Source: Mycolicibacterium flavescens
Lineage (GTDB): Bacteria; Actinomycetota; Actinomycetes; Mycobacteriales; Mycobacteriaceae
NCBI GenBank assembly: GCA_900637135.1
Contig: LR134353.1
Span: forward strand, 62,001 to 126,000
Direction of reading: 5' to 3'
DNA length: 64,000 bases
Positions 8,780-17,584 of this stretch are shown one piece after another. Below the pieces are notes generated by a model. The model was given only the letters and a program-made list of their open reading frames with translations, made no database searches and was not told the origin of the DNA. Each line of letters starts with the position of its first letter. Position 1 is the first letter of the stretch. A program made the translations under genes and the position numbers.

Positions 8780-8996
8780 CCATCGACCGTAGCAACGTCG
8801 CTGGCGCGAGGGTTCGCGCACTCTGCGATGCCTCCGTCCCGATGGACCCCGAAATACGCTGACAGCGAACCTATTTCACGGCGCCGGTGTGGCCACAATC
8901 ACGTTCGTTTAGCTTGCCTTCGCACCGAGAAAGGCCGAGTATCGAATACGTAATCTGGACTGAATCCAAACTAAGCGATAAGGATGGTGCTCGCGA

Positions 8997-9584
8997 ATGG
9001 CATTGTTGACAATCGGTGACCAGTTCCCCAGGTACGACATGGCGGCGGTGGTCGGCGGTGACCTCTCCGAGGTCGATGCCAAGCAGCCCGATGACTATTT
9101 CACCCGCGTGACCAGCGAGGACCACGAGGGCAAGTGGCGGATCGTCTTCTTCTGGCCGAAGGACTTCACCTTTGTGTGCCCGACGGAGATCGCCACGTTC
9201 GGCAAGCTCAACGACGACTTCGAGGACCGCGACGCGAAGGTCATCGGCGTGTCCGTCGACAACGAGTTCGTCCACTTCCAGTGGCGCGCTCAGCACGAGG
9301 ACCTCAAGAAGCTGCCGTTCCCGATGGCTTCGGACCTCAAGCGCGAGTTGTCGCTGGCGACCGGTGTGCTCAACGCCGACGGCGTGGCCGACCGGGCGAC
9401 GTTCATCATCGACCCGAACAACGAGATCCAGTTCGTGTCGGTGACGGCAGGATCCGTGGGCCGCAACGTCGACGAGGTGCTGCGCGTGCTCGACGCGCTG
9501 CAGTCCGACGAGCTGTGCGCCTGCAACTGGAAGAAGGGTGATCCCACGATCAAGCCGGCCGAGCTGCTGGCAGAGGCGGTGTAA
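8997..9584 (+). CDS. ahpC: Alkyl hydroperoxide reductase subunit C (peroxiredoxin)
   Basis: A 195-aa 2-Cys peroxiredoxin that reduces hydroperoxides and peroxynitrite in the cytosol. The peroxidatic cysteine is Cys61 in [13 protein letters not shown]. The C-terminal CAC pair falls at Cys174 and Cys176, the arrangement of the M. tuberculosis enzyme, whose length is the same. It starts with ATG 8997; AAGGA lies 13-18 nt upstream. ahpD follows after 2 nt, so the partner reductase is co-translated. No oxyR or katG gene is adjacent, and I could not support an OxyR or Fur-type box in the 217-bp upstream gap. Confidence 0.97.
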   Translation: MALLTIGDQFPRYDMAAVVGGDLSEVDAKQPDDYFTRVTSEDHEGKWRIVFFWPKDFTFVCPTEIATFGKLNDDFEDRDAKVIGVSVDNEFVHFQWRAQHEDLKKLPFPMASDLKRELSLATGVLNADGVADRATFIIDPNNEIQFVSVTAGSVGRNVDEVLRVLDALQSDELCACNWKKGDPTIKPAELLAEAV

Positions 9585-9586
9585 CC

Positions 9587-10120
9587 ATGAGCATCGACAG
9601 CATCAAGGAAGCGCTTCCGGAGTACGCCAAGGACCTGAAGCTCAACTTCGGCAGCATCGTCAAGACGACCGAGCTGTCCGAGGAGCAGTTGTGGGGCGCC
9701 CTGGTGGCGACCGCCGCGGCGACCAAAAACGAGCGACTGATGCGTGAGATCGCCGAGGACGCTCTGGACATCCTGAGCCAGGAGGCCTACAACGCCGCCC
9801 TCGGGGCGGCCGCGATCATGGGGATGAACAACGTCTTCTACCGCACCAAGGGCCAGCTCGACGGCGCCTATGACGACCTGCGGGCCGGGCTGCGGATGAA
9901 CATCATCGGCAATCCCGGTGTCGCCAAGGAGGATTTCGAGCTGTGGTCGCTGGCGGTGTCGGCGATGAACGGATGCGGCCATTGCGTCGCAGCGCACGAG
10001 AAGACCCTGCGCGACGCTGACGTGTCACGCACGGTCATCTTCGAGGCGATCCGGTTGGCCTCGATCGTCTCCGGCGTGGGCCAGGCGCTGCAGACCGCCG
10101 AGGTCCTGACCTCGGTCTGA
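9587..10120 (+). CDS. ahpD: Alkyl hydroperoxidase AhpD, AhpC-reducing thiol protein
   Basis: A 177-aa all-helical carboxymuconolactone-decarboxylase-fold protein with the CxxC centre GCGHCVAAH (Cys130 and Cys133, with His137 as the proton relay). In mycobacteria it passes electrons from dihydrolipoamide (Lpd/DlaT) to AhpC. Length and cysteine positions equal those of M. tuberculosis AhpD. It follows ahpC after 2 nt and ends 13 bp before a strong hairpin terminator. Confidence 0.97.
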   Translation: MSIDSIKEALPEYAKDLKLNFGSIVKTTELSEEQLWGALVATAAATKNERLMREIAEDALDILSQEAYNAALGAAAIMGMNNVFYRTKGQLDGAYDDLRAGLRMNIIGNPGVAKEDFELWSLAVSAMNGCGHCVAAHEKTLRDADVSRTVIFEAIRLASIVSGVGQALQTAEVLTSV

Positions 10121-10133
10121 CCTGACACGAGAA

Positions 10134-10162
10134 AGCGGGGGCACCGGTAGGGTGCCCCCGCT
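10134..10162. terminator. Hairpin terminator after ahpCD
   Basis: A perfect 12-bp stem (AGCGGGGGCACC at 10134-10145, GGTGCCCCCGCT at 10151-10162) with a 5-nt loop, 13 nt after the ahpD stop. No long T-tract follows, which is usual in mycobacteria. It also lies 14 bp beyond the stop of the convergent minus-strand gene, so it can serve both. Confidence 0.88.
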
Positions 10163-10176
10163 TCGCTCGTTGCGCC

Positions 10177-10419
10177 TCAGCGGTGCCAGGTCGGCTGCTC
10201 CACCTCGATATGGTCGATCCGGTGGCCGTGCGTTCCCGACTGGACTCCAGGAGCGTGGACGTTCGGCGTGGCGACGATGCCCGGCCGCGGGGTGTTGTCG
10301 GGGGTGTAGGTACCCGCGCTGGCGGCTCCGGCGAAACCGAGTGCCCCGGCGAGGATTCCGGCCCCGAGGACCGGCAGCGCGACGACGCGGGCGAAGCGGC
10401 GAGTGGTGTTAGTGTTCAT
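10177..10419 (-). CDS. Small secreted protein of unknown function
   Basis: An 80-aa protein with a clear signal peptide: basic MNTNTTRRFAR, a hydrophobic core (VVALPVLGAGILAGALGFAG) and an ASA-type cleavage site near residue 35. The mature part is only about 45 residues, polar, with several histidines and prolines, and no cysteine. It belongs to a group of tiny exported mycobacterial proteins without known function. It is convergent with ahpCD across the shared terminator. Confidence 0.75.
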   Translation of the reverse strand: MNTNTTRRFARVVALPVLGAGILAGALGFAGAASAGTYTPDNTPRPGIVATPNVHAPGVQSGTHGHRIDHIEVEQPTWHR

Positions 10420-10548
10420 TTCGAATTCTCCTTTGGTTCTTGCTTTTTGGTCTGGCCGACCGGGTAATTCCGGCGATGACTCAAGAGTGCTGCAGCGCGG
10501 GCCCGTTGTATGTCCGGCGAACGGCGGTCGAACCGGATGAATCTCGTG

Positions 10549-10564
10549 TCCCCCAAATGGGGGA
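10549..10564. promoter_or_regulatory. Palindrome upstream of the NarL-type regulator gene
   Basis: TCCCCC-AAAT-GGGGGA is a perfect 6-bp-arm inverted repeat 32 nt before the GTG of the response regulator. Its place makes it a candidate autoregulatory site, but it could equally be a small stem in the leader. It is only a sequence observation. Confidence 0.4.
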
Positions 10565-10595
10565 AGTGAACGCGCCGCTATGCCAAGCTGATCGC

Positions 10596-11249
10596 GTGGT
10601 GAGCAGCACGGCCGGTGACAAGATCCGGGTGGTGGTGGGTGACGACCATCCGATGTTTCGCGACGGGGTGGTCCGCGCGCTGGTCTCCAGCGGCCAGATC
10701 GAGGTGGTTGCCGAGGCCGACGACGGAGCGACCGCGCTCCAGGCCATCCGCGAGCATTCCCCGCAGGTGGCCCTGCTGGACTACCGGATGCCGGGCATCG
10801 ACGGGTCCGAGGTGGCGGCCGCTGTCATACGGGACGAGCTGCCCACCCGGGTGCTGCTCGTCTCCGCGCACGACGAGTCCGCGATCGTGTATCAGGCACT
10901 GCAGAACGGCGCGGCGGGATTCCTGCCCAAGGAATCCACTAGGGCGGAGCTCGTCAACGCAGTACTCGATTGCGCCAAGGGACGAGATGTCGTCGCACCG
11001 AGCCTGGCCGCCGGCCTGGCCGGTGAGATCCGCAAGCGCTCCGAACCCAACGGCCCGACGCTGAGCCCGAGGGAACGCGAGGTGCTCCGGCTGATCGCGT
11101 CCGGGACCAGCATCCCGGCGATGGCCAAGCAGCTGTTCCTGGCGCCATCGACGGTGAAGACCCACGTGCAGCGGCTTTACGAGAAGCTCGGCGTCAACGA
11201 CCGTGGCGCGGCCGTCGCCGAGGCGATGCGCCGCAAGCTGCTGGACTGA
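10596..11249 (+). CDS. NarL/FixJ-family response regulator
   Basis: About 217 aa. An N-terminal receiver domain has the acidic pair (GDDH), the phosphoacceptor Asp62 in LLDYRMPG and the conserved Lys in FLPKES. A C-terminal LuxR-type helix-turn-helix follows (LSPREREVLRLIASG, then STVKTHVQRLYEKLGV). It is a DNA-binding regulator switched on by phosphorylation. The start is uncertain: tandem GTGs at 10596/10599 precede the conserved core, while the frame is open to 10440. The gene is followed after 7 nt by a histidine kinase, its evident partner. The signal sensed is unknown. Confidence 0.9.
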   Translation: MVSSTAGDKIRVVVGDDHPMFRDGVVRALVSSGQIEVVAEADDGATALQAIREHSPQVALLDYRMPGIDGSEVAAAVIRDELPTRVLLVSAHDESAIVYQALQNGAAGFLPKESTRAELVNAVLDCAKGRDVVAPSLAAGLAGEIRKRSEPNGPTLSPREREVLRLIASGTSIPAMAKQLFLAPSTVKTHVQRLYEKLGVNDRGAAVAEAMRRKLLD

Positions 11250-11256
11250 CGCCGTC

Positions 11257-12462
11257 GTGGTGGACCGGATCGCGGGCTTCTTCGCTGCGGAGCCCGTGCG
11301 CGTTTCCGCGGTGCTGCGGCTGCCGCTGCTCGCGCTGATCGCTGTGCTGGTGCTGATCTGGGAGGTCGACCACTGGCTTCCCGGGCTGTACGCGGTGGTG
11401 CTCGGGATATGGGCGGTGGCGGCCGTGCTGTGGCTCGTCGCGGTGTTGCGCGGCCCGGTGCCCTGGTGGGGAGGCTGGGCGTCCACCGGCGTCGACGTCC
11501 TGATGATCCTGGTGCTGTGCCTGGTCTCCGGTGGCGCCACCGCCGCGCTGCTCCCCGTCTTCTTCCTGCTGCCCATCGCGGTCGCGTTCCAGGACCGACC
11601 CATGCTGACCGCGCTGCTCGGAATCGGCACGGCGACGGCCTATCTCGGGGCCTGGGTGGTGTACTCAAAACGCGACGACTCGGTCGGGTTGCCCGATGTC
11701 GTCTACACCCAGTTCGGCTTCCTGGTGTGGGGCGCGGTGGCGATGACCGCACTGTGCGTCGTGCTGGTCCGCCGCCAGGCCCGGGTGGCGAAGCTGCAGG
11801 CGGTGCGGCGCCAACTGGTCTCCGAGGCGATGCAGGCCGACGAGCGCCACAACCGGGAGGTCGCCGAGAATCTCCACGACGGACCGCTGCAGACACTGCT
11901 CGCGGCGCGCCTCGAACTCGACGAACTTCAGGAACACAACGACGATCCCGCGTTGGAAGCGGTTCGCGAGGCGTTGCAGCAGACCGCCGCGGCGCTGCGC
12001 TCGACGGTGACCCAATTGCACCCTCAAGTGCTGGCCCAGCTGGGTCTCACTCCAGCGCTACGAGAGTTGTTGCGACAGTTCGAATCCCGCGGTCACTACG
12101 AGATCGAGGCGGACCTCGACGATGTGGGCAAGCCCGACTCGCAGCAGTTGCTCTATCGGGCGGCCCGCGAACTGCTGGCCAACATCCACAAGCACGCCGA
12201 CGCGACAACGGTGCGGGTGGGACTGACGCGGCGAGGGGACCGAGTCGTGCTGACGGTCTCCGACGACGGCAAGGGGTTCGACCCGGCGATCATCGAGCAG
12301 TACGTCGCCGACGGTCATATCGGCCTGGGCTCACTGCTGGTCCGGTTCGACGCCATGGGCGGGTCAATGCGGGTGAATTCGGAACAGGGCTACGGCACGC
12401 AGGTCACGGTTACCTCGCCGCCCGAACCGTCGCTCGGTGAACCGGCCGAGATCAGGACGTGA
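11257..12462 (+). CDS. NarL-type sensor histidine kinase (HisKA_3)
   Basis: About 401 aa. The N-terminal half holds around five transmembrane segments (residues 15-170) with no large external domain, so it probably senses something in or at the membrane. The dimerisation/phosphoacceptor helix carries ERHNREVAENLHDGPLQ with His207. The ATPase domain has an N-box NIHKHA, a G1 box DDGKGFD and a G2 box GHIGLGS. GTG at 11257 or 11260 starts it. It ends 11 bp inside the 3' end of the convergent acyl-CoA dehydrogenase gene. Confidence 0.9.
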   Translation: MVDRIAGFFAAEPVRVSAVLRLPLLALIAVLVLIWEVDHWLPGLYAVVLGIWAVAAVLWLVAVLRGPVPWWGGWASTGVDVLMILVLCLVSGGATAALLPVFFLLPIAVAFQDRPMLTALLGIGTATAYLGAWVVYSKRDDSVGLPDVVYTQFGFLVWGAVAMTALCVVLVRRQARVAKLQAVRRQLVSEAMQADERHNREVAENLHDGPLQTLLAARLELDELQEHNDDPALEAVREALQQTAAALRSTVTQLHPQVLAQLGLTPALRELLRQFESRGHYEIEADLDDVGKPDSQQLLYRAARELLANIHKHADATTVRVGLTRRGDRVVLTVSDDGKGFDPAIIEQYVADGHIGLGSLLVRFDAMGGSMRVNSEQGYGTQVTVTSPPEPSLGEPAEIRT

Positions 12463-13591
12463 GGCCGCGGGCGATGACGAGGCGCTGAATCTGGTTGGTG
12501 CCCTCGAAGATCTGGGTGATCTTCGCTTCCCGCATGTACCGCTCGACGCGGTAGTCGCGGGTGTAACCGGCACCGCCGAACACCTGCACCGCGTCGGTGG
12601 TCACCTGCATAGCGGCGTCGGTGGCGATCAGCTTGGCGACGCTGGCTTGCTGTGAGTACGGCCGGCCCTGATCGCGTCGACGCGCCGCGTCCAGGTACGT
12701 AGCCCGCGCACTGGCGACCGCGGCGGCCATGTCGGCCACCAGGAAGCCGAGGCCCTGATGGTCGATGATCCTGCGCCCGAACGTCGTTCGCTCGTTGGCG
12801 TAGGCGACCGCCTCCTCGAGCGCGGCCTGGGCCAGCCCGGTGGCGACCGCGGCGATGCCCAGCCGCCCGGAATCTAGTGCGGAGAAGGCGATCTGCAGGC
12901 CTTGGCCCTCGGCGCCGATCAGCCGGTCCGCGTCGATGTGGGCGTCGGAGTAGAACGCTGAGGTGGTCGGGATCGCGTGCAGGCCCATCTTCTCCTCGGG
13001 CTTGCCGAAGCTCAGTCCGGGCAAGTCACCGGGCACCAGGAAACACGAAATGCCCTTCGAGCCCTCGCCCGTGCGCGCGAACAACGTGTAGAAATCGGCA
13101 CGCCCGCCGTGGGTGATCCACGACTTGGAGCCGTTGATGACATAGCCGTCTTCGGCTTTGGCAGCCGCGCAGCGCAACGCCGCTGCGTCCGAACCAGCCT
13201 GCGGCTCCGACAGGCTGTAGGCCCCGATCTGCTCACCCGACAACATGCCGGGCAGCCAGCGCCGCTTCTGCTCTTCGGCGCCGAACATCAGCAGGGGATG
13301 CGACGACAGGCTGTGCACGCTGACCGCCACCGCGACGGCCGCCCACCGGGCCGCCAACTCCTCGAGCACCTGGAGGTAGATCTCGTAGGGAACCCCACCA
13401 CCGCCCCACTCCTCGGGCTGGGGCAGGCTCAGCAGTCCGGCCGCACCCAGCTGCGCCATCACGCCTTCGGGATAGCGTTCAGCCTTCTCGTAATCGTCGA
13501 CGATCGGGTCGAGCACCTTGTCGGCGATGTCGCGGGTCAGCGCGATCAGATCATCGGCGTCCGGGGTGGGCAGCAGCCGGTCGACAGCCAT
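12452..13591 (-). CDS. Acyl-CoA dehydrogenase
   Basis: A 379-residue FAD-dependent dehydrogenase that introduces the alpha-beta double bond in an acyl-CoA. Motifs: YSLSEPQAGSDAAALR (FAD/substrate), KSWITHGGRADF, and the C-terminal QIFEGTNQIQR with the catalytic glutamate of the common short/medium-chain branch. I start it at ATG 13591 because GGGAGG lies about 7 nt upstream and the length is then usual for the family; the frame extends to 13630. A 12-bp palindrome lies just upstream. No partner ETF or CoA ligase is adjacent. Confidence 0.88.
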   Translation of the reverse strand: MAVDRLLPTPDADDLIALTRDIADKVLDPIVDDYEKAERYPEGVMAQLGAAGLLSLPQPEEWGGGGVPYEIYLQVLEELAARWAAVAVAVSVHSLSSHPLLMFGAEEQKRRWLPGMLSGEQIGAYSLSEPQAGSDAAALRCAAAKAEDGYVINGSKSWITHGGRADFYTLFARTGEGSKGISCFLVPGDLPGLSFGKPEEKMGLHAIPTTSAFYSDAHIDADRLIGAEGQGLQIAFSALDSGRLGIAAVATGLAQAALEEAVAYANERTTFGRRIIDHQGLGFLVADMAAAVASARATYLDAARRRDQGRPYSQQASVAKLIATDAAMQVTTDAVQVFGGAGYTRDYRVERYMREAKITQIFEGTNQIQRLVIARGLTS

Positions 13592-13614
13592 CCGATGGCC
13601 TCCCGTGGTTGTAC

Positions 13615-13626
13615 TGGTCGAGACCA
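13615..13626. promoter_or_regulatory. Palindrome upstream of the acyl-CoA dehydrogenase
   Basis: TGGTC-GA-GACCA is a near-perfect dyad 24-35 nt upstream of the ATG at 13591 on the minus strand. It may be an operator overlapping the promoter. No consensus I know matches it firmly. Confidence 0.35.
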
Positions 13627-13660
13627 CCATAGGCGGGCCCGGCCGGCGGCTACCGCGCCG

Positions 13661-14557
13661 TCAGTCGCTGCGTCGCCACCAGGCGGCGAAGTACAGCACC
13701 ATCGCCCCGGTCAACGCGAGCAGCACCCACAGCACCAGGATCTGATCGATCCACGCGCCCGGCGGCGGCGCGCCGGGCATGAAGTTGCGGATAGGAATGA
13801 TCGCGAAGAGCGACGCGGCGTACCACGTGCCGAAGGGCGGGAGGAAGTTGCGCCGCCCGCGCAGCATCTCGATCGACACGAAGAGAGCCAGCGCGGGCAG
13901 GGTTATCAACACCAGGCACAGGCCCACATCGAAGGCGAGCGGTCCCTTCGCGCGCTTCAACGTCACCGTCTCGTAGTCGCCGTCGTCAGCCGACTGGGTG
14001 GCCGGCCCGCTTCGCGTGCTGGTGATGTCCCACCCGTCGAGTCCGCCGGTCACCACCACCCGAGCGGGCTCGAACGTGCGGTCGTCACCGCTTCCGACGA
14101 TGATGTCGGCTCCCAGAGCGCCGACCGTGTACGAGTCGAAAGGCCACTTGTCCGGGTCGCCCTTCGCGGACAGCGTGGCGCTGATCTGGGCAGGCAACTG
14201 GCCCCTCGGCGTCTGCAGGTCGTCGATGTCGATGTTGATCTCGTTGATGAACAGCCGCACCGCGATATCGGTGTTGACCACGTTGAGGTCGTCGTTCATG
14301 TGGTTGTCCGACGGGAAGACCACGACCTCGACGTCGATCTGGTTGGCGACCGTGTGCAGTTCCGACAGGGTGACCTGGACGATGTTGTCTCCGCTGTCTC
14401 CGAGGTCAGGAGGACCCAATGAGACGGGCTCGCCGGAGAGATAGTGATAACCGACCAGCGACGTGATGTAGACGACCAGGATGATCAGCACCGTGGCGAT
14501 GTCGGCCAGCCGTGCGCGTCGGCGATTACGGGACTTCGGCAACGACGCTTCCGGCAC
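13661..14557 (-). CDS. DUF4436 family membrane protein
   Basis: A 298-aa protein with one N-terminal transmembrane segment (residues about 19-41), a roughly 170-aa polar extracytoplasmic-type domain, and three C-terminal transmembrane helices. The loop FAIIPIRNFMPGAPPPGAWID between the last helices and the WPFDSYTVG segment identify the DUF4436 family, which is common in mycobacteria and has no known function. A second member lies at 52176-53096 in this window. It is divergent from pntAa across 114 bp. Confidence 0.82.
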   Translation of the reverse strand: MPEASLPKSRNRRRARLADIATVLIILVVYITSLVGYHYLSGEPVSLGPPDLGDSGDNIVQVTLSELHTVANQIDVEVVVFPSDNHMNDDLNVVNTDIAVRLFINEINIDIDDLQTPRGQLPAQISATLSAKGDPDKWPFDSYTVGALGADIIVGSGDDRTFEPARVVVTGGLDGWDITSTRSGPATQSADDGDYETVTLKRAKGPLAFDVGLCLVLITLPALALFVSIEMLRGRRNFLPPFGTWYAASLFAIIPIRNFMPGAPPPGAWIDQILVLWVLLALTGAMVLYFAAWWRRSD

Positions 14558-14671
14558 CTTCGGGATGTTAATTCGCGCCGGCGCCGTTTCCGGTGCGCCG
14601 TGCCGGTGGAAATCCGCGACTGACCGTACCGATTTAGATGTGACCAGCGGTAGCGGTTAAGGTGTTCCGTC

Positions 14672-15787
14672 ATGACAGAGCAGACGCATGCTGATGTCGC
14701 CGCCGGGGCGGCCCCGACGGTTGGGGTGGTACGCGAATCAGAAGCCGACGAGCGCCGCGTCGCGTTGGTGCCGAAGGCCGTCGCGTCGCTGGTGAAGAGC
14801 GGTGTCGCCGTCGTCGTGGAGTCCGGCGCGGGCGAGCGGGCCCTTCTGCCCGACGACCTCTACACCGCAGCGGGCGCGACGTTCGGTGACGCATGGAGGA
14901 CCGACGTCGTGGTCAAAGTTGCGCCGCCGACCGCCGAAGAGGTCGCCAAGCTCACGAGCGGGCAGACGCTGATCGGTTTCCTCGCCCCACGCAACGACGA
15001 CAACCAGATCGCCGCCCTGAAGGCCGCAGGTGTGCAGGCCTTCGCCGTCGAGGCGATCCCGCGCATCTCGCGCGCCCAGGTGATGGACGCGCTGTCGTCA
15101 CAGGCCAACGTTGCGGGCTACAAGGCCGTGCTGCTGGCGGCTTCGGAGTCGACGCGGTTCTTCCCGATGCTCACCACGGCCGCAGGCACCGTGAAACCGG
15201 CGTCGGTGCTGGTGCTCGGCGTCGGCGTGGCGGGGCTGCAGGCGCTGGCCACCGCCAAGCGGCTCGGCGCGCGCACCACCGGCTACGACGTGCGCCCCGA
15301 GGTGGCCGATCAGGTCCGCTCGGTCGGCGCGCAGTGGCTCGAGCTGGGCATCGAGGCGGCCGGGGAGGGCGGCTATGCCCGCGAGCTGTCCGACGAGGAA
15401 CGCGCACAACAGCAGAAGGAACTGGAGCAGGCGATCACCGGCTTCGACGTCGTGATCACCACCGCGCTGGTGCCCGGCAGGCCGGCGCCCCGACTGGTGA
15501 CGGCCGCCGCGGTCGAGGGGATGAAGCCGGGCAGCGTGGTCGTCGACCTCGCCGGCGAGACGGGCGGCAACTGCGAGCTCACCGAGCCGGGGCAGACCGT
15601 GGTCCGCCACGGCGTCACGATCGCCTCACCGCTGAACCTTCCGGCCACCATGCCCGAACACGCCAGCGAGCTGTACTCGAAGAACCTGACCTCGCTGCTG
15701 GAGCTACTGATCAGCGACGGCAAGCTCATGCCCGATTTCGATGACGAGGTGGTGGCGGCCTCCTGCGTCACCCGGGGAGAAAACTGA
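14672..15787 (+). CDS. pntAa: NAD(P) transhydrogenase subunit alpha part 1
   Basis: A 371-aa soluble subunit (domain I) that binds NAD(H) in the proton-translocating transhydrogenase. It starts with VGVVRESEADERRVALVP, the alanine-dehydrogenase/PNT N-terminal signature, and holds the Rossmann segment VLVLGVGVAGLQALATAKR and a RPEVADQVRSVGAQ loop. The enzyme transfers hydride between NADH and NADP+ at the cost of the proton gradient, supplying NADPH. pntAb begins within its stop codon. This is the Rv0155 equivalent. Confidence 0.95.
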   Translation: MTEQTHADVAAGAAPTVGVVRESEADERRVALVPKAVASLVKSGVAVVVESGAGERALLPDDLYTAAGATFGDAWRTDVVVKVAPPTAEEVAKLTSGQTLIGFLAPRNDDNQIAALKAAGVQAFAVEAIPRISRAQVMDALSSQANVAGYKAVLLAASESTRFFPMLTTAAGTVKPASVLVLGVGVAGLQALATAKRLGARTTGYDVRPEVADQVRSVGAQWLELGIEAAGEGGYARELSDEERAQQQKELEQAITGFDVVITTALVPGRPAPRLVTAAAVEGMKPGSVVVDLAGETGGNCELTEPGQTVVRHGVTIASPLNLPATMPEHASELYSKNLTSLLELLISDGKLMPDFDDEVVAASCVTRGEN

Positions 15788-16125
15788 TGTACGACAACCT
15801 GCTGGCCAATCTCGCGATCCTGGTGCTCGCCGGGTTCGTCGGGTTCGCCGTGATCTCCAAGGTGCCCAACACCTTGCACACACCGCTGATGTCGGGCACC
15901 AACGCAATCCACGGCATCGTGGTGCTCGGTGCGCTGATCGTGCTGGGCGATCTGCCCGCAGACGCGCCATGGGGTGTGCGGACGATCGCCTTCGTGGCGC
16001 TGATCTTCGGCACGCTCAACGTGATCGGCGGCTTCCTGGTCACCGACCGGATGCTGGGGATGTTCAAAGGGCGAAGGCCCGCCCAGAACACCGAGCCCAA
16101 AGCTGTTGAGGCGGCTGACAAGTGA
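15787..16125 (+). CDS. pntAb: NAD(P) transhydrogenase subunit alpha part 2
   Basis: A 112-aa membrane subunit with about three transmembrane helices (LAILVLAGFVGFAVISK; IHGIVVLGALIVLGD; TIAFVALIFGTLNVIGGF) forming part of the proton channel of the transhydrogenase. The family signature VPNTLHTPLMSGTNAIHG is present. Its ATG overlaps the pntAa TGA by one base, and its own stop overlaps the pntB GTG, so the three subunits are translationally coupled. Confidence 0.95.
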   Translation: MYDNLLANLAILVLAGFVGFAVISKVPNTLHTPLMSGTNAIHGIVVLGALIVLGDLPADAPWGVRTIAFVALIFGTLNVIGGFLVTDRMLGMFKGRRPAQNTEPKAVEAADK

Positions 16126-17555
16126 ACTATCTGGTCACCGTCCTCTATATCGTCGCGTTCTCGCTGTTCATCCTCGGCCTGTCCGGGCTGACCGGACCCA
16201 AAACCGCGGTGCGGGGCAACTGGATCGCGGCCACCGGTATGGCCATCGCCGTGATCGCCACGCTGATCAAGGTGCGCGACACCGCGCCGATCAACTGGGT
16301 GCTGATCGCGGCCGGATTGGCGCTCGGCGTGATTCTCGGTGTGCCACCGGCCAAGAAGACCAAGATGACCGCGATGCCGCAGTTGGTGGCGCTGTTCAAC
16401 GGCGTCGGCGGGGGCACGGTCGCGTTGATCGCGTGGGCGGAGTTCATCGAGACCGATGGCTTCGCGCATTTCACGCCCGACCAGCATCCGACGGTGGCGT
16501 TGGTGGCGGGGTCGCTGCTGGCCGCGATCATCGGGTCGGTGTCGTTCTGGGGTTCGCTGGTGGCGTTCCTCAAACTGCAGGAGTCGATCCCCAAGAACGT
16601 CGAGAAGCGACTTGTCGCTTCCGCGAAGGTGTTTCAGGCCGCCAACGTCGTGCTGCTGCTCGGTGCGACCGCCGCCGCGATCTACATCGGGCTCAACGCC
16701 GGAACCGGTAGCCCCGGGTGGGCGATCGCCCTGGTCCTGGTGTTCGCCGGCCTGATGGGCCTGTTCGTGGTGTTCCCTATCGGCGGCGCGGACATGCCGG
16801 TCGTCATCTCGTTGCTCAACGCGCTGACTGGATTGTCCGCGGCCGCAGCGGGTCTGGCGCTGGACAACACCGCGATGATCGTGGCGGGCATGATCGTCGG
16901 CGCATCGGGTTCGATCCTGACCAACCTGATGGCCGTGGCGATGAACCGGTCGATTCCGGCGATCGTGTTCGGCTCCTTCGGCGGCGGCGCCGAGGCGGTG
17001 GCCGGGCCGGGGGGCGACCAGGGCACGGTCAAGGCCACCTCCGCCGCGGACGCCGCGATCCAGATGGCCTACGCCAACCAGGTGATCGTCGTCCCCGGTT
17101 ACGGGCTGGCCGTCGCGCAGGCCCAGCACACCGTCAAAGAGATGGCCGACTTGTTGGAAAGCAAAGGCGTCGAGGTGAAGTACGCCATCCATCCTGTCGC
17201 GGGCCGTATGCCCGGGCACATGAACGTGCTGCTGGCCGAGGCCGACGTCGAGTACGACTCGATGAAGGAGATGGACGACGTCAACGGCGAATTCGGCCGC
17301 ACCGACGTCACTTTGGTCATCGGCGCCAACGACGTCACCAATCCGGCCGCGCGTAACGACCCGTCGAGCCCGATTCACGGCATGCCGATCCTCAACGTCG
17401 ACGAGTCGCGTTCGGTGATCGTGCTCAAGCGGTCGATGAACGCGGGCTACGCGGGCATCGAGAACCCGTTGTTCTTCCTCGACCAGACCTCGATGCTGTT
17501 CGGCGACGCCAAGAAGTCGGTCACCTCGGTGATCGAGGAACTCAAGGCGCTCTAG
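16122..17555 (+). CDS. pntB: NAD(P) transhydrogenase subunit beta
   Basis: A 477-aa subunit with about nine membrane helices in the first 290 residues and a C-terminal NADP(H)-binding domain III (VIVVPGYGLAVAQAQH, then HPVAGRMPGHMNVLLAEA and GANDVTNPAARNDPSSPIHG), all canonical for PntB. It completes the proton-pumping transhydrogenase with PntAa and PntAb. The GTG at 16122 overlaps the pntAb stop by 4 bp. It corresponds to Rv0157. Confidence 0.96.
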   Translation: MNYLVTVLYIVAFSLFILGLSGLTGPKTAVRGNWIAATGMAIAVIATLIKVRDTAPINWVLIAAGLALGVILGVPPAKKTKMTAMPQLVALFNGVGGGTVALIAWAEFIETDGFAHFTPDQHPTVALVAGSLLAAIIGSVSFWGSLVAFLKLQESIPKNVEKRLVASAKVFQAANVVLLLGATAAAIYIGLNAGTGSPGWAIALVLVFAGLMGLFVVFPIGGADMPVVISLLNALTGLSAAAAGLALDNTAMIVAGMIVGASGSILTNLMAVAMNRSIPAIVFGSFGGGAEAVAGPGGDQGTVKATSAADAAIQMAYANQVIVVPGYGLAVAQAQHTVKEMADLLESKGVEVKYAIHPVAGRMPGHMNVLLAEADVEYDSMKEMDDVNGEFGRTDVTLVIGANDVTNPAARNDPSSPIHGMPILNVDESRSVIVLKRSMNAGYAGIENPLFFLDQTSMLFGDAKKSVTSVIEELKAL

Positions 17556-17584
17556 CGCTACCTGCGAGCCGTAAGCTCAAGCGG

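Noticed and set aside
8780..8996. OxyR, FurA or IdeR box upstream of ahpC
   Set aside because: TTTAGCTTGCCTTCGC has a weak resemblance to an iron box but no convincing dyad.
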